In this document: one piece after another, positions 37,091 through 49,376 of the stretch | How the letters are laid out: each line of letters begins with the position of its first letter | How positions within the stretch are numbered: the first letter of the stretch is position 1 | Assembly (NCBI RefSeq): GCF_031755915.1 | Contig: NC_083380.1 | Span: 31,964,501-32,028,500 of the forward strand | Reading direction: 5' to 3' | DNA length: 64,000 bases | From: Ziziphus jujuba | Taxonomy: Eukaryota > Streptophyta > Magnoliopsida > Rosales > Rhamnaceae | Position numbers and translations under genes: made by a program | The notes under the pieces: generated by a model | Told to the model about the DNA's origin: nothing | Seen by the model: the letters and a program-made list of their open reading frames with translations, nothing else | Database searches by the model: none

Positions 37091-37873
37091 TGGATAATGT
37101 TTTACTTCACTTTTTAGGTAAAATGTCTCCTGATTCACCAAAAAAGAAAAAAGTTAAATGTCTCCTGAAGCAATTTTTTAAAGAACTTTTGAGTGCAAGA
37201 ACATATTATTCCTCTTTACTGGTTCCTTTTTGAAAATGTTTTGTTTACTTTTTACTTATAAAGTCAATAATGTTGTAGCATAAATTAGCAATGTTTAATG
37301 CAAAAAACATGTACATATGATTTAGATTGAGTAAGGGCCTTAGTACCTATCTTATTCCTCTTCCTTTTTTTATTTATTATTTATTTAATTAGTTTCCTCT
37401 GTTCTACGTTTATAACAATCTTAAGCTTCTCGACTTTCAATGAGCAATTCCAGTCTGAAGAAGCATGGGAAGCAGTGAATGGTCCCTATGAAAAGAATTA
37501 ATCAAGAAATTGCAACTACAATTTTGCAGGTAATAAAATGACCCTAGAATTTTGATTGGTGATATAGCTCCCCTCTTTCACTAAAAAAACCTGATAAAAT
37601 GATCCCAAAATTAAAAAGGTAAATACAAGAACAAAATTTTAGCTAAAAGCCTTGGATTCATGAAGATTATGAAAGGCCAATCCATTTGAATGATATTTTT
37701 CCATGTTGTATTGAGAAAGGAAATTAATCTACTAAAAATTCAATTTCATGTTCGAGAAGCATTGAGGTAATGTACAACCTCTATTTACCTTCAATTTGAG
37801 TTTGTGGCATTTGCAAATCACTGCCAATTGTAGATACCAATTCACCAGGTAATGAGTTTGATTTTGTTTATCA

Positions 37874-37913
<40 letters not shown>

Positions 37914-38076
37914 AAAAAAAAATACAGTTCCTAATGTTTCTGTATTCCTTACTAATTTTTTTGAGCCAATCTGAAAGCATCAAACATAAATTCACTCTAT
38001 GTCTACAAATTGGTTGATTTGTAAATACAAAAATTATTCATGCAGGATTTGATGCATAACACCAAAGATGATAAAC

Positions 38077-38107
<31 letters not shown>

Positions 38108-38254
38108 AGCATGTTCGTATCTGATAATGTAAAAGTAAATCTAACAGCACATTTGTCGTAGCAAATGAGAATCTGATTTGAGGACCTTAACCTTACCCTT
38201 TACAGCAAAAAACAAAAAAGACGACGACCACAACTAATGAATGTGATATATCTC
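37091..38254. other. Intergenic DNA between C and D
   Basis: No gene is supported. It contains a ~30-T run (37878-37907) and an (AAT)n tract near 38081-38106. Confidence 0.5.
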
Positions 38255-40474
38255 TTATTTTGCATCCAGAATCTGAATAATCTCTTCAGAATCATCATTT
38301 GAAGATGTTATTGAGCATCTTGAATTTGATTTCACCCCTTTATCATTTGCAGTATTTTCTTCTGGACATAGAAAAGGCTTTGGAAGCATTTGTAAACTTT
38401 CAACTTCTCCCTCAAGCATCTCTTTGACTCTGTTCATTGATGGTCGATCACTTGGTTTCATTTGTATACACCATAATGCCACTATAATCATCTTCTTTCT
38501 TATTTTTTATTCATCCTCTGTTGCATCTCCCTTTTCTAAGTCATTACCTTTATTGAATTGGTCGTAAATCCATGAAGGAAAATAAATTTGACTCGTATGC
38601 TCTGCAACTGCATTCAAATTCTTTCTTCTACTGGCCATTTCCATCAATAACATTCCAAAACTATAAACATCGGCTTTGTTAGAAACTCCTCCAATGTTTT
38701 TATAAGATAGCTCTAGAGCTATGTATCCCACGGTTCTTCTTGCTGCAGTTAGAGACACGATGCTATTGTCTAATGGGCATAACCTTGCAAGTTCAAAATC
38801 AGAAACCTTTGGAATAAAATTCTCATCCAAAAGAATGTTATGCAGTATAATATCAAAATGCAAGATTTGCACATTGCATCCTTGATGGAGATATTCAATA
38901 CCAAAAGCCACTCCACATGAAATTTCACACATTGTCTTGTAATCTAAGGAGCTAAGTCCTTTTGAAGAAAAAAGATATTTATCAAGAGATCCACTAGACA
39001 TAAAATCATACACAAGAGCACACTTTGATCCCTCAACACAATAGCCAACCAGTTGCACCACATTGACATGGTGAATCCTTCCGATGGTAGAAACCTCATT
39101 GATGAAATCTTGCCCATTGGCTTTAGATTTTTCTAACATCTTGATTGCTACTAGACGTCCACTACGAAGCTTTCCTTTATAGACAGAACCATAACCTCCC
39201 TCCCCTAATTTGTTCTTGAAAACCCTAGACATCTTTCTCATATCAGAATATGAGTACCTTAAAGGCATGAGGTTATTATTAGTTTGTAAGAATTCTTCAA
39301 TCATATTATACATTGATAAATGCCGCCTTCGCCATTTGTAGATAAAAAATGCAATTACAATTGGAATGCCAAGTATGAATTTCCATCCTAGAAGCAAAGC
39401 TGCAGGAAAATTTACCGAATTGGGTGGAAAATTATTCCCAAACTTTAACTTTGAGTTGACAAGAATACAAAAAACTTATCCTACAGAGAGAGAGCAATAG
39501 TTGATTAATGTGTCACATAAATTCCAAATGTCTGACCTACAAGAATACATAGGGGTTAGCAGCCAAAAAAAAAAAAAAAAAATAGAGAGAGTGCTTCGAT
39601 GCTGAGAAGAACTGCAAGAACAAAGAAAACCCTATAGTAAAAAAAAAAGTTAAATAAATTAGATGCCCAAAAAATCCTGATGACAAATCATTTTATTTTT
39701 TTTTGTGCATGCCATCTGATAGAATATCAAAGAATTATCACAAATAAACTAACAAGAATCAATTTTCATCCCCCCAAAAAAAAAAAAAATAAAAAAAAAA
39801 TCAGTTTTTCATATTTAGTAAACAGCATTAAGCAGTACTATCTGAAAACTGATTGTAGGATGGTAATATAGTATATTAGGATAATGAGAGAAGATCCTCA
39901 CAATTTTCAATATAAAGAATGATACTGATACCTACACATTAGAAACAGAGAAATATGTTAGCTCACACCATAATCATATTCCATAAAAATGATAATAATA
40001 ATAATAATTCTTTCTTCTACTTATACCACACTGGACCTTGTCGTTGGATTCATGGACGTAGCAATGCTTACACAATTGGCCTTTGGGAGCAAAACTTGGC
40101 AACCAAGAAAGCTCAAAGCCGTATACAAATTGAATATGTAGGTCTTTGTAGGAAATGTTGTTGCTGTTTTCCCAAGTTCTCTGATTCCAAGATGTGATCA
40201 TAGCCATGTGCTCTATACGGCAAGAATCATGTAACTCAGATGGATATGTTTGACCAACCTTCACATAAGCATATTCATTTTTTGATAAAGTAGTAGTAGC
40301 TCTACTACTAATAGTGCATGGAGGAGCAGTAATGGCTTTATAAAGAGGAGACTCCACCGGAATTTCACACTTCAAGAAAGTCACAGCCTCGGAAACTAAT
40401 TTCCCATACCAATAATTTCCATTTTGAATATCCATCCGAAAAAGATATGGGTCTACATTTTCTCTCTTCTTCAT
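38255..40474 (-). pseudogene. LRK10L-type receptor-like kinase, gene D (5'-truncated, kinase motifs lost)
   Basis: The kinase exon is 38255-39399 with TAA at 38504-38506, the same codon as in B. Its catalytic motifs are degraded: HFDIILHN for HFDIKPHN (loss of the Lys after Asp), DFELARL for DFGLARL, and [10 protein letters not shown] for [10 protein letters not shown]. It would be a pseudokinase even if translated. The ectodomain (about 39960-40474) has lost its 5' half: signal peptide and first cysteine cluster are absent, and the sequence switches near 40450-40490 to the CTCTTCTTCATTGTATACCC block seen upstream of other members. The remaining ectodomain (YAYVKVGQTYPSELHDSC) differs from B, C and E, so D and F form a second subtype. 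Confidence 0.85.
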
Positions 40475-40539
40475 TGTATACCCTCAAACAAACATTCTTG
40501 TTTAAACTAAAAAAAAATGGATATACACTTAAAATTAAT

Positions 40540-41830
40540 TGATGTTAACTTCACTTTTTAATTAAAATGTCTCCTGAAGCATTTCATTATTGGTGGTAAG
40601 AGGAATCATAGAGGATGATAAAAATTTTACGGTGGAAGAACCTCTTATATTCTTATATTCGTCTTTACTGGTTCTTTTTGAAAAGTTTTATTTACTTTTA
40701 CGCCAATCGGTTGCAGCACATGAGTTAGCAAAGTTTAATTTAGTAAGGGCTCTAGCAGCTTATTCTTCTTGCTTATTTTATTTATTTTCTTATTATTTTT
40801 ATTTTTATTTTTTAAAATGTTTATGATACTTTAATATAATTTCACTTGTTTCTTTGAAACAATAAAATAAAAAATAAAAAAAAGTAAAATGCCTCCTTTA
40901 TTTTTAAATTTTGAAAAAAAATTTTTTTTAAACGAAATAAAATATTTTTATTCACATGAGGTATATGTATAATTTTGAGAATACAAAGTATATTTTATAT
41001 TTAGTAGTCAATGAATGTTTATCAATGTCAATGAAAACCTATCCATACCTATAGAAATCTTTCAAAATGAAAGCATATAAAAGTTTGACAATCTTTCATC
41101 ATTCTGCAACTCTATAAAATTTAATAGGATTTCATTAACTTTGCAAACGTAATCACTTAAAAAAATTTCATAAAAATATTCAAATGTCTATATTAAAAAT
41201 ACTCCAGTCATTGCGACAAGGGTGGTCAACGAAGACTTATAAAGCCCTTATCACAGGGTCACTACAAAAGGATATCGAATTTGAAGAGTATTGGTATCGG
41301 TGAGAAGGGAGCTCTGAGTCACCTGGGCCACCAATTCGTTGCTTGGTCGATTCTCGAAACCATACAAAAAGAAGGAAATTACATATTGTAGTGCTCCTCT
41401 GCCAAATTTCCATTAAATTTTCACACATATTATTTAAAATTCATCATCATTGTTATTAAAGCATAGCCATCCCATAATTAGTTTGCCTCTGCATTATATT
41501 TTTTTCATCCCTCTCTCTATCAACTCCCCGGTCTACCATTGTTGTTAGTGGCCATTCTGGTTTTAGACTAAGGTAGCCTTACAATTAATTTGAAAAACTT
41601 TTAAGCTATTACAAAGTGGAACTAACTCTGCATATGAAGCCAATTAAATAGATAGAAAACAAGACACTTAAGTATCAGCCCAAAAAAAAAAAAAAAAAAA
41701 AAAAAAAAACCACTTTGAACAGGAAACAGGAATTGACCAAGACAAACTGCAAGGCTTCTCCAGCAATTCGTTCTAGTCAATCAACTACAATTCAATACCA
41801 AACTAGTGCCATTAGGCATCAACAAGCAAA
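40540..41830. repeat. Duplicated intergenic block, copy 2
   Basis: Homologous to 18131-20000 and 51290-52093. Near 41345 it retains TCGATTCTCGAAACCATAC, the uninterrupted counterpart of the MULE-2 insertion site. It contains an A-run at 41683-41709. No gene. Confidence 0.8.
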
Positions 41831-42930
41831 AGTAGTCATCGGCCCCATGGCTGACCCATGAATAAACCCTCAATGATCACCATCTGGGTCTTCACCAGGT
41901 CAGCCACTGCTCTTTTAAACTGTGTATTGTAAGACGGAAGCGTGTTCTGTATCCTTTAAAAGTGATACTGTGCTAGAATTCTTCTGTATCCTTTAATGGT
42001 GAGACTAAGCTAGAATTCTTCTCCATGGGAGATTCTGACAATGTAATAGTTAAAAATTGGAGCTTTCATAAGAGCTATTCAATTCACATCTTTTAGTGGC
42101 TTGTACATAAGACTTCTTTGGTTGGCAGCAATTCTTATATTATTCCGCAACCCCCTATAGTCCTTTAGTTGTGACACTAGAGGCATTTTTAGTTGTAACA
42201 CTTCAAAGATAATCAAAAGAAAGTAGGCACACAAATGTACGGAAGTAATGACATTAAATCCTTGACCAAGGAAAAGATTAGGTGTATTATCTGAGTCACA
42301 TCATTATAGAGTTGAAGTGATCTCCAATGACCAAGTGACTGACTGTTATTTACTCTGACAAGGGGGCTTATCCAATTTACCAGAAAGAACTAAGGTATGA
42401 TTTCTCTGTTGCATGAAAATATATTACTGGAGAAAAGAACAGTCTACCACATTATAACTCCAGAAAGAATAGCTCTAAGCAATTAACACCACACATACCA
42501 GTTTTAGTCCTCAGCATTGCTTTTCCATAGGAATTATAAAAACGAGAAAACTGGCATGTAAATGCTTAAACAGGGCGTGCCAATAATCAATGCATTCAAA
42601 GGAGAAAAGAGCAGAAATTCTTCAAGAAAACAAATCTCTCGAATGAAAGGTGCGAATCTATTGTACACATCGATGCCATTTAAGTCCTTACGTTGCTTCA
42701 GGCCCACAAGAAGTCAACAACTATTTGTGCATCTAGCAAAATAACAACTTTTAGACTAGATTGAAACTAAAGTCCACTCCAAGCCTACTTATTTTCTCGG
42801 AATAAATTGCAGTCAACTAATTACATAGAAAACAGAACAGTCTAATCAATGAATGTTAAAAAGAGACAGAAAAATATGTTAGAAATATATCAACAATCAT
42901 ATTTGTAGGTAGATAGCTGTATACCTCAAC
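41831..42930. repeat. Duplicated segment beside DHH copy 3
   Basis: Homologous to 20001-21100, including the minus-strand frame with EICFLEEFLLFSPLNAL near 42590-42715. No established gene. Confidence 0.6.
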
Positions 42931-43944
42931 TTTAGATTACGGCTTGTGTTGGCTAATTGATGTCCAAGTTCACTCCTCAAATCTGATACAGAATCAGCAA
43001 TCATGGCCTATGCATAGAAGGACAAGTCTAACATAAACAAATGTATAAACTTAACAGGACCGTACACTAAGAATTCAGTCATCAATTCACTTGTACCTAA
43101 CACAACATTTCTACACTCTGAAGCAAATAAGTACAAGAACATATATAAAAATGCTTCATTGACCCATGTTTGGAGGGAGAGAAGGATATATTGACTATAC
43201 CAGGCAATCTCCAAATGCTCCACCCATAAGAGCAATCTCATACGATTGACCGAGAGAATCGTTTCCTGCTTTTAGGATAAGCTGGTCAATCCCTGATTAA
43301 TTACATCCTCCAAATTCAAACAAAGCAACTGCAAAATCCTTATACACCCAAATAAAGAGAGAACTTCTTAGCTTTATAGCTTTAAAAAAAAAAAAAAAAA
43401 AAAAAATTCAAAAACCAATAAACCGATAAAAAAAAAATTACCTGCTTGAACAAAGATGGATTCAAATTTCAAACCCACATCGAATTAACATTCAAATCTT
43501 TTAGACCACTACCAGCTCTTTCCTTGAAATAATCAAAAGCAATAGTAGCTCCACTCCTCCGGATATCAATAACCCTCTCCATATTCAACAAGAACTCTCA
43601 CCGCAAAGACCCTCCACTGCGGCCTTATGGTGATCCGAAACCACCACTCTGCTGACCTTGGAAGAGATTTTGAACCCTGATGGATCCACGAAGTCTAGAA
43701 GGTAAATATCGCTGATTTCAGGAAGAGGGAGTTGATTGGAAACGATGGGGTTGCAGACATTGTTGGGGAAGAACATCACCAGAAGATAAGCAGCAGAGAA
43801 GAAAAGGTGAGCTGATAAAGCTGCAAAAGCTCTGTCTGGGCATGGATAGTGGCATAGAACCGCAGGTTTCTTCGGCATCATCATCGTAATCATGGTCGTT
43901 ATGGGCTTGGCTAAACCCAAACCTCCAAGAACATTCAACTCCAT
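42931..43944 (-). pseudogene. DHH-phosphoesterase-like gene, copy 3 (pseudogene)
   Basis: ATG at 43944 gives MELNVLGGLGLAKPITT, then KKPAVLCHYPCPDRAFAALS and LLDFVDPSGF. A 9-bp loss removes VQE without shifting the frame. VSDHHKAAVEGLCGESSC keeps the DHH motif, but a short deletion right after it shifts the frame, leaving ~119 codons. RSGATIAFDYF remains in another frame at 43500-43570. Exon 2 (about 43201-43300) and exon 3 (about 42940-43010) match copies 1 and 2. An A-run in the intron (43385-43406) separates exon 1 from exon 2. Confidence 0.75.
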
Positions 43945-44943
43945 GTTTGGTTGCTCTGCTTCAGAGACAGTTTCGAGGGAAAGAAGAGAAGGGCTTGGTA
44001 GATTTAGTAGAAACGATGTGGTAAAACTACCAGAGCGAATTGGTAGACTTTGAAATGGGGAAAACTACCAAAGCGAAGTCAGAGCTTAGAACATGCCTGT
44101 TTTGACCATTTACAATAAATGAATAAAAGTTTTTTTTTTTTTTTTTTAATAGCCCAAATGCAATTTGTTTATTTATATATTTTTGGAAGATTAATTACAA
44201 AATTTCCTTATTAAAATACAAATTTTGATTTTTTTTTTTTTGCCTTTTGAGTGAAAAAAAATAATGATTACTACTTACATTCACACATAATATTTTTAAT
44301 TAATAATGTTGCGAGACATCAAATAATTAACCAAATAATATAATAAAATAACATAGTATTATTTTATTGATTTTAATATTTAATTACATTTATTCATTAA
44401 GAAGCTAAATAAATCATTAAAAAAAATTAAACATATCTATATTTAAGTTATATATAAATATATATTTGTCAACCAATAGAATAATAATATATCATTTTTA
44501 CCACATAAACTTTTCATATCTTTAACATTATTGATTTTTCATTGGAAAAAATTGGTTTCTCCATTTTCACATGGTATGAGATAATGAGAAGAGAAGAATC
44601 GTGAACTTAATGACTTGCAAACAAAGAAGTATAGAACTTTTTATTTTTTTATTTTTGAAGTACAGATTGAAACATTAAAATAATGGTCTTTGTAAACAAT
44701 AAGTGGGATTTTTATGATCATTCTTATTGTCTCGTATTTGTGGTCAAGTTTTAGTAGACCAATCGGAATCATCCCTCAATATATAAATTACTTTGCTTCT
44801 AGAAAGGAAAATACTAATTTAATACAGAGTCTTATGGCATCGTAAATGAAAATTTGTTTCTAAAACAAGTAAAGGGATAAAAGCATATATTTGACATAGT
44901 AAATGTGAAAACAACAAACCTACCATTCTTAGATTTTATCTCT
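43945..44943. repeat. Intergenic segment of the DHH-LRK unit, copy 3
   Basis: Similar to 22100-23298 and 29654-30633. AT-rich. No gene. Confidence 0.7.
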
Positions 44944-47900
44944 TTAACTTGATTCTATAATTTGACTAATCTCTTCGGACTCGTCATGACATGAAGCTGT
45001 TGTTAAGTATCTTGAATCTGTTTTGACCCCTTCATCATTGACAGGCTTTTCGTGTGGACATACAAAAGGCTTTGGAGGCATTTGCAGGCTTTCAACATCT
45101 CCCTCAAGCATCTCTTTGACTCTGTTCATTGTTGGTCGATCATTTGGATTCATCTGTATACACCATAATGCAACTATAATCATCTTCTTTCTTATTTTTG
45201 ATTCATCCTCTGTTGCATCGCCCATTTCAATGTTGTTTCCTTCCTTGAATTGATCATAGATCCACGAAGGAAAGTAAATTTGACTTGTATGATCTGCACA
45301 TGCATTCAAATTCTTTCTTCTACTAGCCATTTCCATCAATAGCATTCCGAAACTATAAACATCTGCTTTGTTAGAAATTGTTCCAATATTCTTGTAAAAC
45401 AACTCTGGAGCTATGTATCCCATGGTTCCTCTCGCTGCGGTAAGAGAGACAATGCTATTGCCTAATGGGGATAATCTTGCAAGCCCAAAATCAGAAACCT
45501 TTGGAATAAATTTCTCATCCAAAAGAATGTTGTGCGGCTTGATATCAAAATGCAGAATTTGCATGTTGCATCCTCGATGAAGATATTCAATACCACGAGC
45601 CACTCCACATGAGATTTCACACATTGTCTTGCAGTCTAAGGAGCTAATTCTGTCTTGAGAAAAAAGATATTTGTCAAGAGATCCATTAGGCATAAAATCG
45701 TATACAAGAGCACGTTTTGATCCCTTAGCACAAAAACCAACAAGCTGCACGACATTGACGTGGTGAATCCTTCCAATGGTAGAAACTTCATTGATGAAAT
45801 CTTGGCCATTAGCCTTGGATTTCTCTAACATCTTGATTGCTACAAAACGTCCACTACGAAGTTTTCCTTTATAGACAGAACCATAACCTCCTTCACCTAG
45901 TTTGTCCTTGAAACCCTTAGTCATCTTTCTGATTTCAGAGTATGAATACCTTATAGGCATAAGATCGTTGTTAGTTTGTAAGAATTCTTCGATAATGTTA
46001 TACATTGATAAATGTCGCCTTCGCCATTTGCATATAAGAAATGCAATTACAAATGGAATCCCAAGAACAAATTTTACTCCGCTCCACATAGCTGTAGGAA
46101 AATATATACCAAATGAGTTATTTGATAATTATCAATGTATAGTTTTAAAACTGCATGTATAAAAATTTTCTTAACAGATAGAGCAATAGTTAATCAATGT
46201 CCCAAATTTGAATTGTTTAGTATATTTGCTTTTCAATTCAAAATTATGTTCAAGTAATAAAATCATCATCCCTTCTCTGACAGTCCCAGTGTCAAAGAAT
46301 AAGAATCATAAAATCATGAATCTCATTGATCTTGTTGTATTAATTCCTTATTCTCATATTTTTACATATTTGAGATCTTCTACTTGTTTTTCTTTCATGT
46401 TTGCTTTTTAACATTTGAAATATATATCCATACATATTTAATTTGAATTTATTTATCTTTCTGATCTTCCATTTTTTTTTTTTTTGGTTGATAAAATGAT
46501 TTTATATCATTCATTAAAATTGACAAATCAGGATTGAAAAACAAGTATAGGACAAGGACAGAGGAAAAAAAACAAACAAAGGATTCTAATTCGATTTATA
46601 CACAAAGTAGATAGATGTACGACACTGATTTGCATATAGAGAGTTAAATTGTTAAAGTACTCATGCTAGAAAAAAAAGGGAGTTGTAAATTAAGGATTTA
46701 CCGATCAGGAGGAGCACCCCCAAAATGAGAGCTACAAGACCAAAAACGAACCAAGTAAGAGAGGTTAATAAATTAGATGTCCAAAAAAAATGATCCTGCA
46801 TAAATCAATCAAGTAAAAAGGCTTTGTGTGTGCAGATTTAATTGTTAGAAGATATATAGGATCATAGAAAATTCTCACAAATAAACAATCAAAAATTAGA
46901 TTTTTCGTATTTATCAAGCAGTTTGTGAAAACTGTTTCTTTCTAGGATAGTAATAGTATATTAGGATGTTGAGACTTGAGAGAGGATACTCACTGAGAAT
47001 CTTCCAAAAAATATTAATCCCATCATCGCCTACAGTGAGAAACAGAAATTAACACTGCCAGCTCACACCATTATTATATTATATATCTCTTAAAGGTAGT
47101 GAAAACTCTATTAATTCCACAATCTAATACAAAAAAAAAAAAAAAAAAAAAAATCAGGCTTCTATATATCCTTACAATCGACCCTGTTGTTGGAACCTTT
47201 GACATAGCAACTGTCACCAGAATAAACATTATTAGCAAAACTTGGCAACCATGAAAGCTCAAAGCCGTATACAAGTTGATTGTGTATGTCTTTGTAGGAA
47301 ATGTTGGTGCTGCTTTTTTCCCAAATTCTCTGCAGTCGTGATGTGATCATAACCATCAGCTCTATACGGCAAGAATCCCCTATCTCCGATGTACTTGTTC
47401 CACCAACCTTCACGTAAGAGTAGTATTCCTCTTTGGATAAGGTAGCACTAGCAGCACCACTCCAATTAATGCATGGATCGGTGGGTATGTAAAGAGGAGA
47501 CTTAACTGGATGTTCACACTTGACGAATGTTATAGCTTCTGAAAGTGAATATGATTCACTGTCTGTATTCATCCTAATTAAATATGGATCTCCGTAACTG
47601 AAGTTATACTTGAACAGAGAGTAAGGAGGTACCAAGGAGCAATTAGCCTTGTCAATATTGACGTCCGCCAGTCGGATTGTGTAGTTATCGTAATTGATTG
47701 CATGGACATGGTATTTTCCCGAATACAAGTATAAGATAGTAGTACTGTTGTTATTCTCGCAAGATAGTTCATAGCCTTTCTTCCCGCAGTTTGGTGGATC
47801 GGTTTGGAGCCGAAAAGGGTAGCTTATATTGGGTATATTTCCACATGAAGATGCAGGGCAAAGATGATGATTATGATGTTTTGCATAGCTAGTTTGAATA

Positions 47901-47977
47901 TGGAAAACCATCAAAACAAGAAAGATGAAGCTGCTTGGGCCTATGAATGGTGAAGAAGACGGTCTTCCAATCTCCAT
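44944..47977 (-). CDS. LRK10L-type (LEAF RUST 10 DISEASE-RESISTANCE LOCUS RECEPTOR-LIKE) protein kinase, gene E, intact
   Basis: Exons 47176-47977, 46994-47029, 46702-46731 and 44944-46091 join with GT-AG borders into an uninterrupted 2016-nt frame (671 residues). Residues ~1-30 are a signal peptide ([18 protein letters not shown]). The ectodomain to ~265 has the GUB_WAK pattern ([31 protein letters not shown]) and several N-glycosylation sequons. Exons 3 and early 4 encode a hydrophobic stretch ([10 protein letters not shown], then [13 protein letters not shown]) as membrane segment. The kinase has [23 protein letters not shown] (HFD, so non-RD), [16 protein letters not shown] and DRPTMNRV, then a Ser/Glu-rich tail ending ISQIIESS. 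It is expected at the plasma membrane as Ser/Thr kinase, likely in immune or wall sensing by analogy with Lr10-type kinases. It is the only member of the array without a lesion. Confidence 0.92.
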
Positions 47978-49270
47978 TTTGGTGGAGGGGGATGATATCA
48001 GTTGGGGTCTATCCTTCTCTATTTTCTACTTATATCATCCACACACACACACATACATAAATATATATACATATATATATATGAATTCTACCATATAAAG
48101 GGATGTTTATTATTGATCAAATATATGTGGCAATTAAATTTGTTGACTATCACTATCCATATGGATGATTTTTCCAAGGTAAGGACCCCGGGAGTCAGTC
48201 CTCCTTCCCTATTCAGAATTGAAAAGTCAAATCTAGAAAAATAAACCCTTTTAGTCAAACATAGAAAAACTTCGATTTTATAATATGTAAACTACCTAAA
48301 ACACTCTTATCCACCAAAAACTTCAAAAATCGAATGGCAACATTAGTAGGATGTGTTTCCTGACAATCTGATTAAAAATTTCTTTAATGAGAGAATCATT
48401 ATCCATTAGCACTGTACGGATATAATATAGGATCTATTCCTTCTGTAAGCGATAAGTCTGTAAATATGCAAGAGCATTTCTCTATTCAATATAATTTCTA
48501 TTCCCTTTATTTGTTTATGGTATCAAAGGAGAGTTCTGTTTCTCAACCAGATCTTTGTTTCTCAAGCGGCAAAATGCCACGTTTGGAAGGACTCAAACTT
48601 TCCATATGGTCCTTTTATCAATGATCCAGTTTAAAACAAGAAAAACGAGGCCTAGACCTGTGAGGGGTGAAGAAGGTCTTCCAATAATTTCCATTTGAGG
48701 AAGGAGGAAGAATATATGAATTATGAGTTCTTTAACAAAAACAAACTACAGTCTATGTATACCAAACTTCTTCATATCTTCCACATATATGAAGTTTATC
48801 AATACTGGGTGACCATGTTACGTGTAGAAAAAGTTTGTTGACTGTCACCATCTATATGTAAGATTTTTCCAAGGCAAGGACTTCTTCCTAGCTCATTTAT
48901 AATTGGAAATTCAAAACTCGAAAAAACATTCTGATCTCGTCAAACATAGAAAAACTGACTGTTATTAGTATCTTAAAAATATATTTATATATACATATAT
49001 ATGGATATTGATCTGTTGGAAACATTTCCTTATTCTGGGAAGCTAATGGTGTGGCAAGTACTTTAGCAGAAAGCCTTGGTTCATGAAGACTATGAAACGT
49101 TGGACCCATAGAAAACCAAAGCCTAACAAAAAATAAATTGCCAAGAAATATACTCTCTTCTTTGTTGCATACGTACCCTCAAACAAACAATTCTTAAAAA
49201 AAATAAAAAATATAAGATAAAAAATAAACATGGATATACAATACAATTAATGGATAATGTTTTACTTCAC
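47978..49270. repeat. Upstream block of the type-I LRK genes, copy E (contains gene E promoter region)
   Basis: Homologous to 26351-27540 and 35985-37090. Just upstream of gene E (minus strand) lie (CA)n and TATATA-rich sequences at 48042-48082 that may include the TATA box, although the exact site cannot be chosen. No other gene. Confidence 0.65.
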
Positions 49271-49376
49271 TTTTTAAGTAAATTGTCTCCTGATTAACCA
49301 AAAAAATGTTAAATGTCTCCTGAAGCAATTTTTTTATTGGTGGTGGAGGATTATAAAAGATGATAAGAACTTTCGA

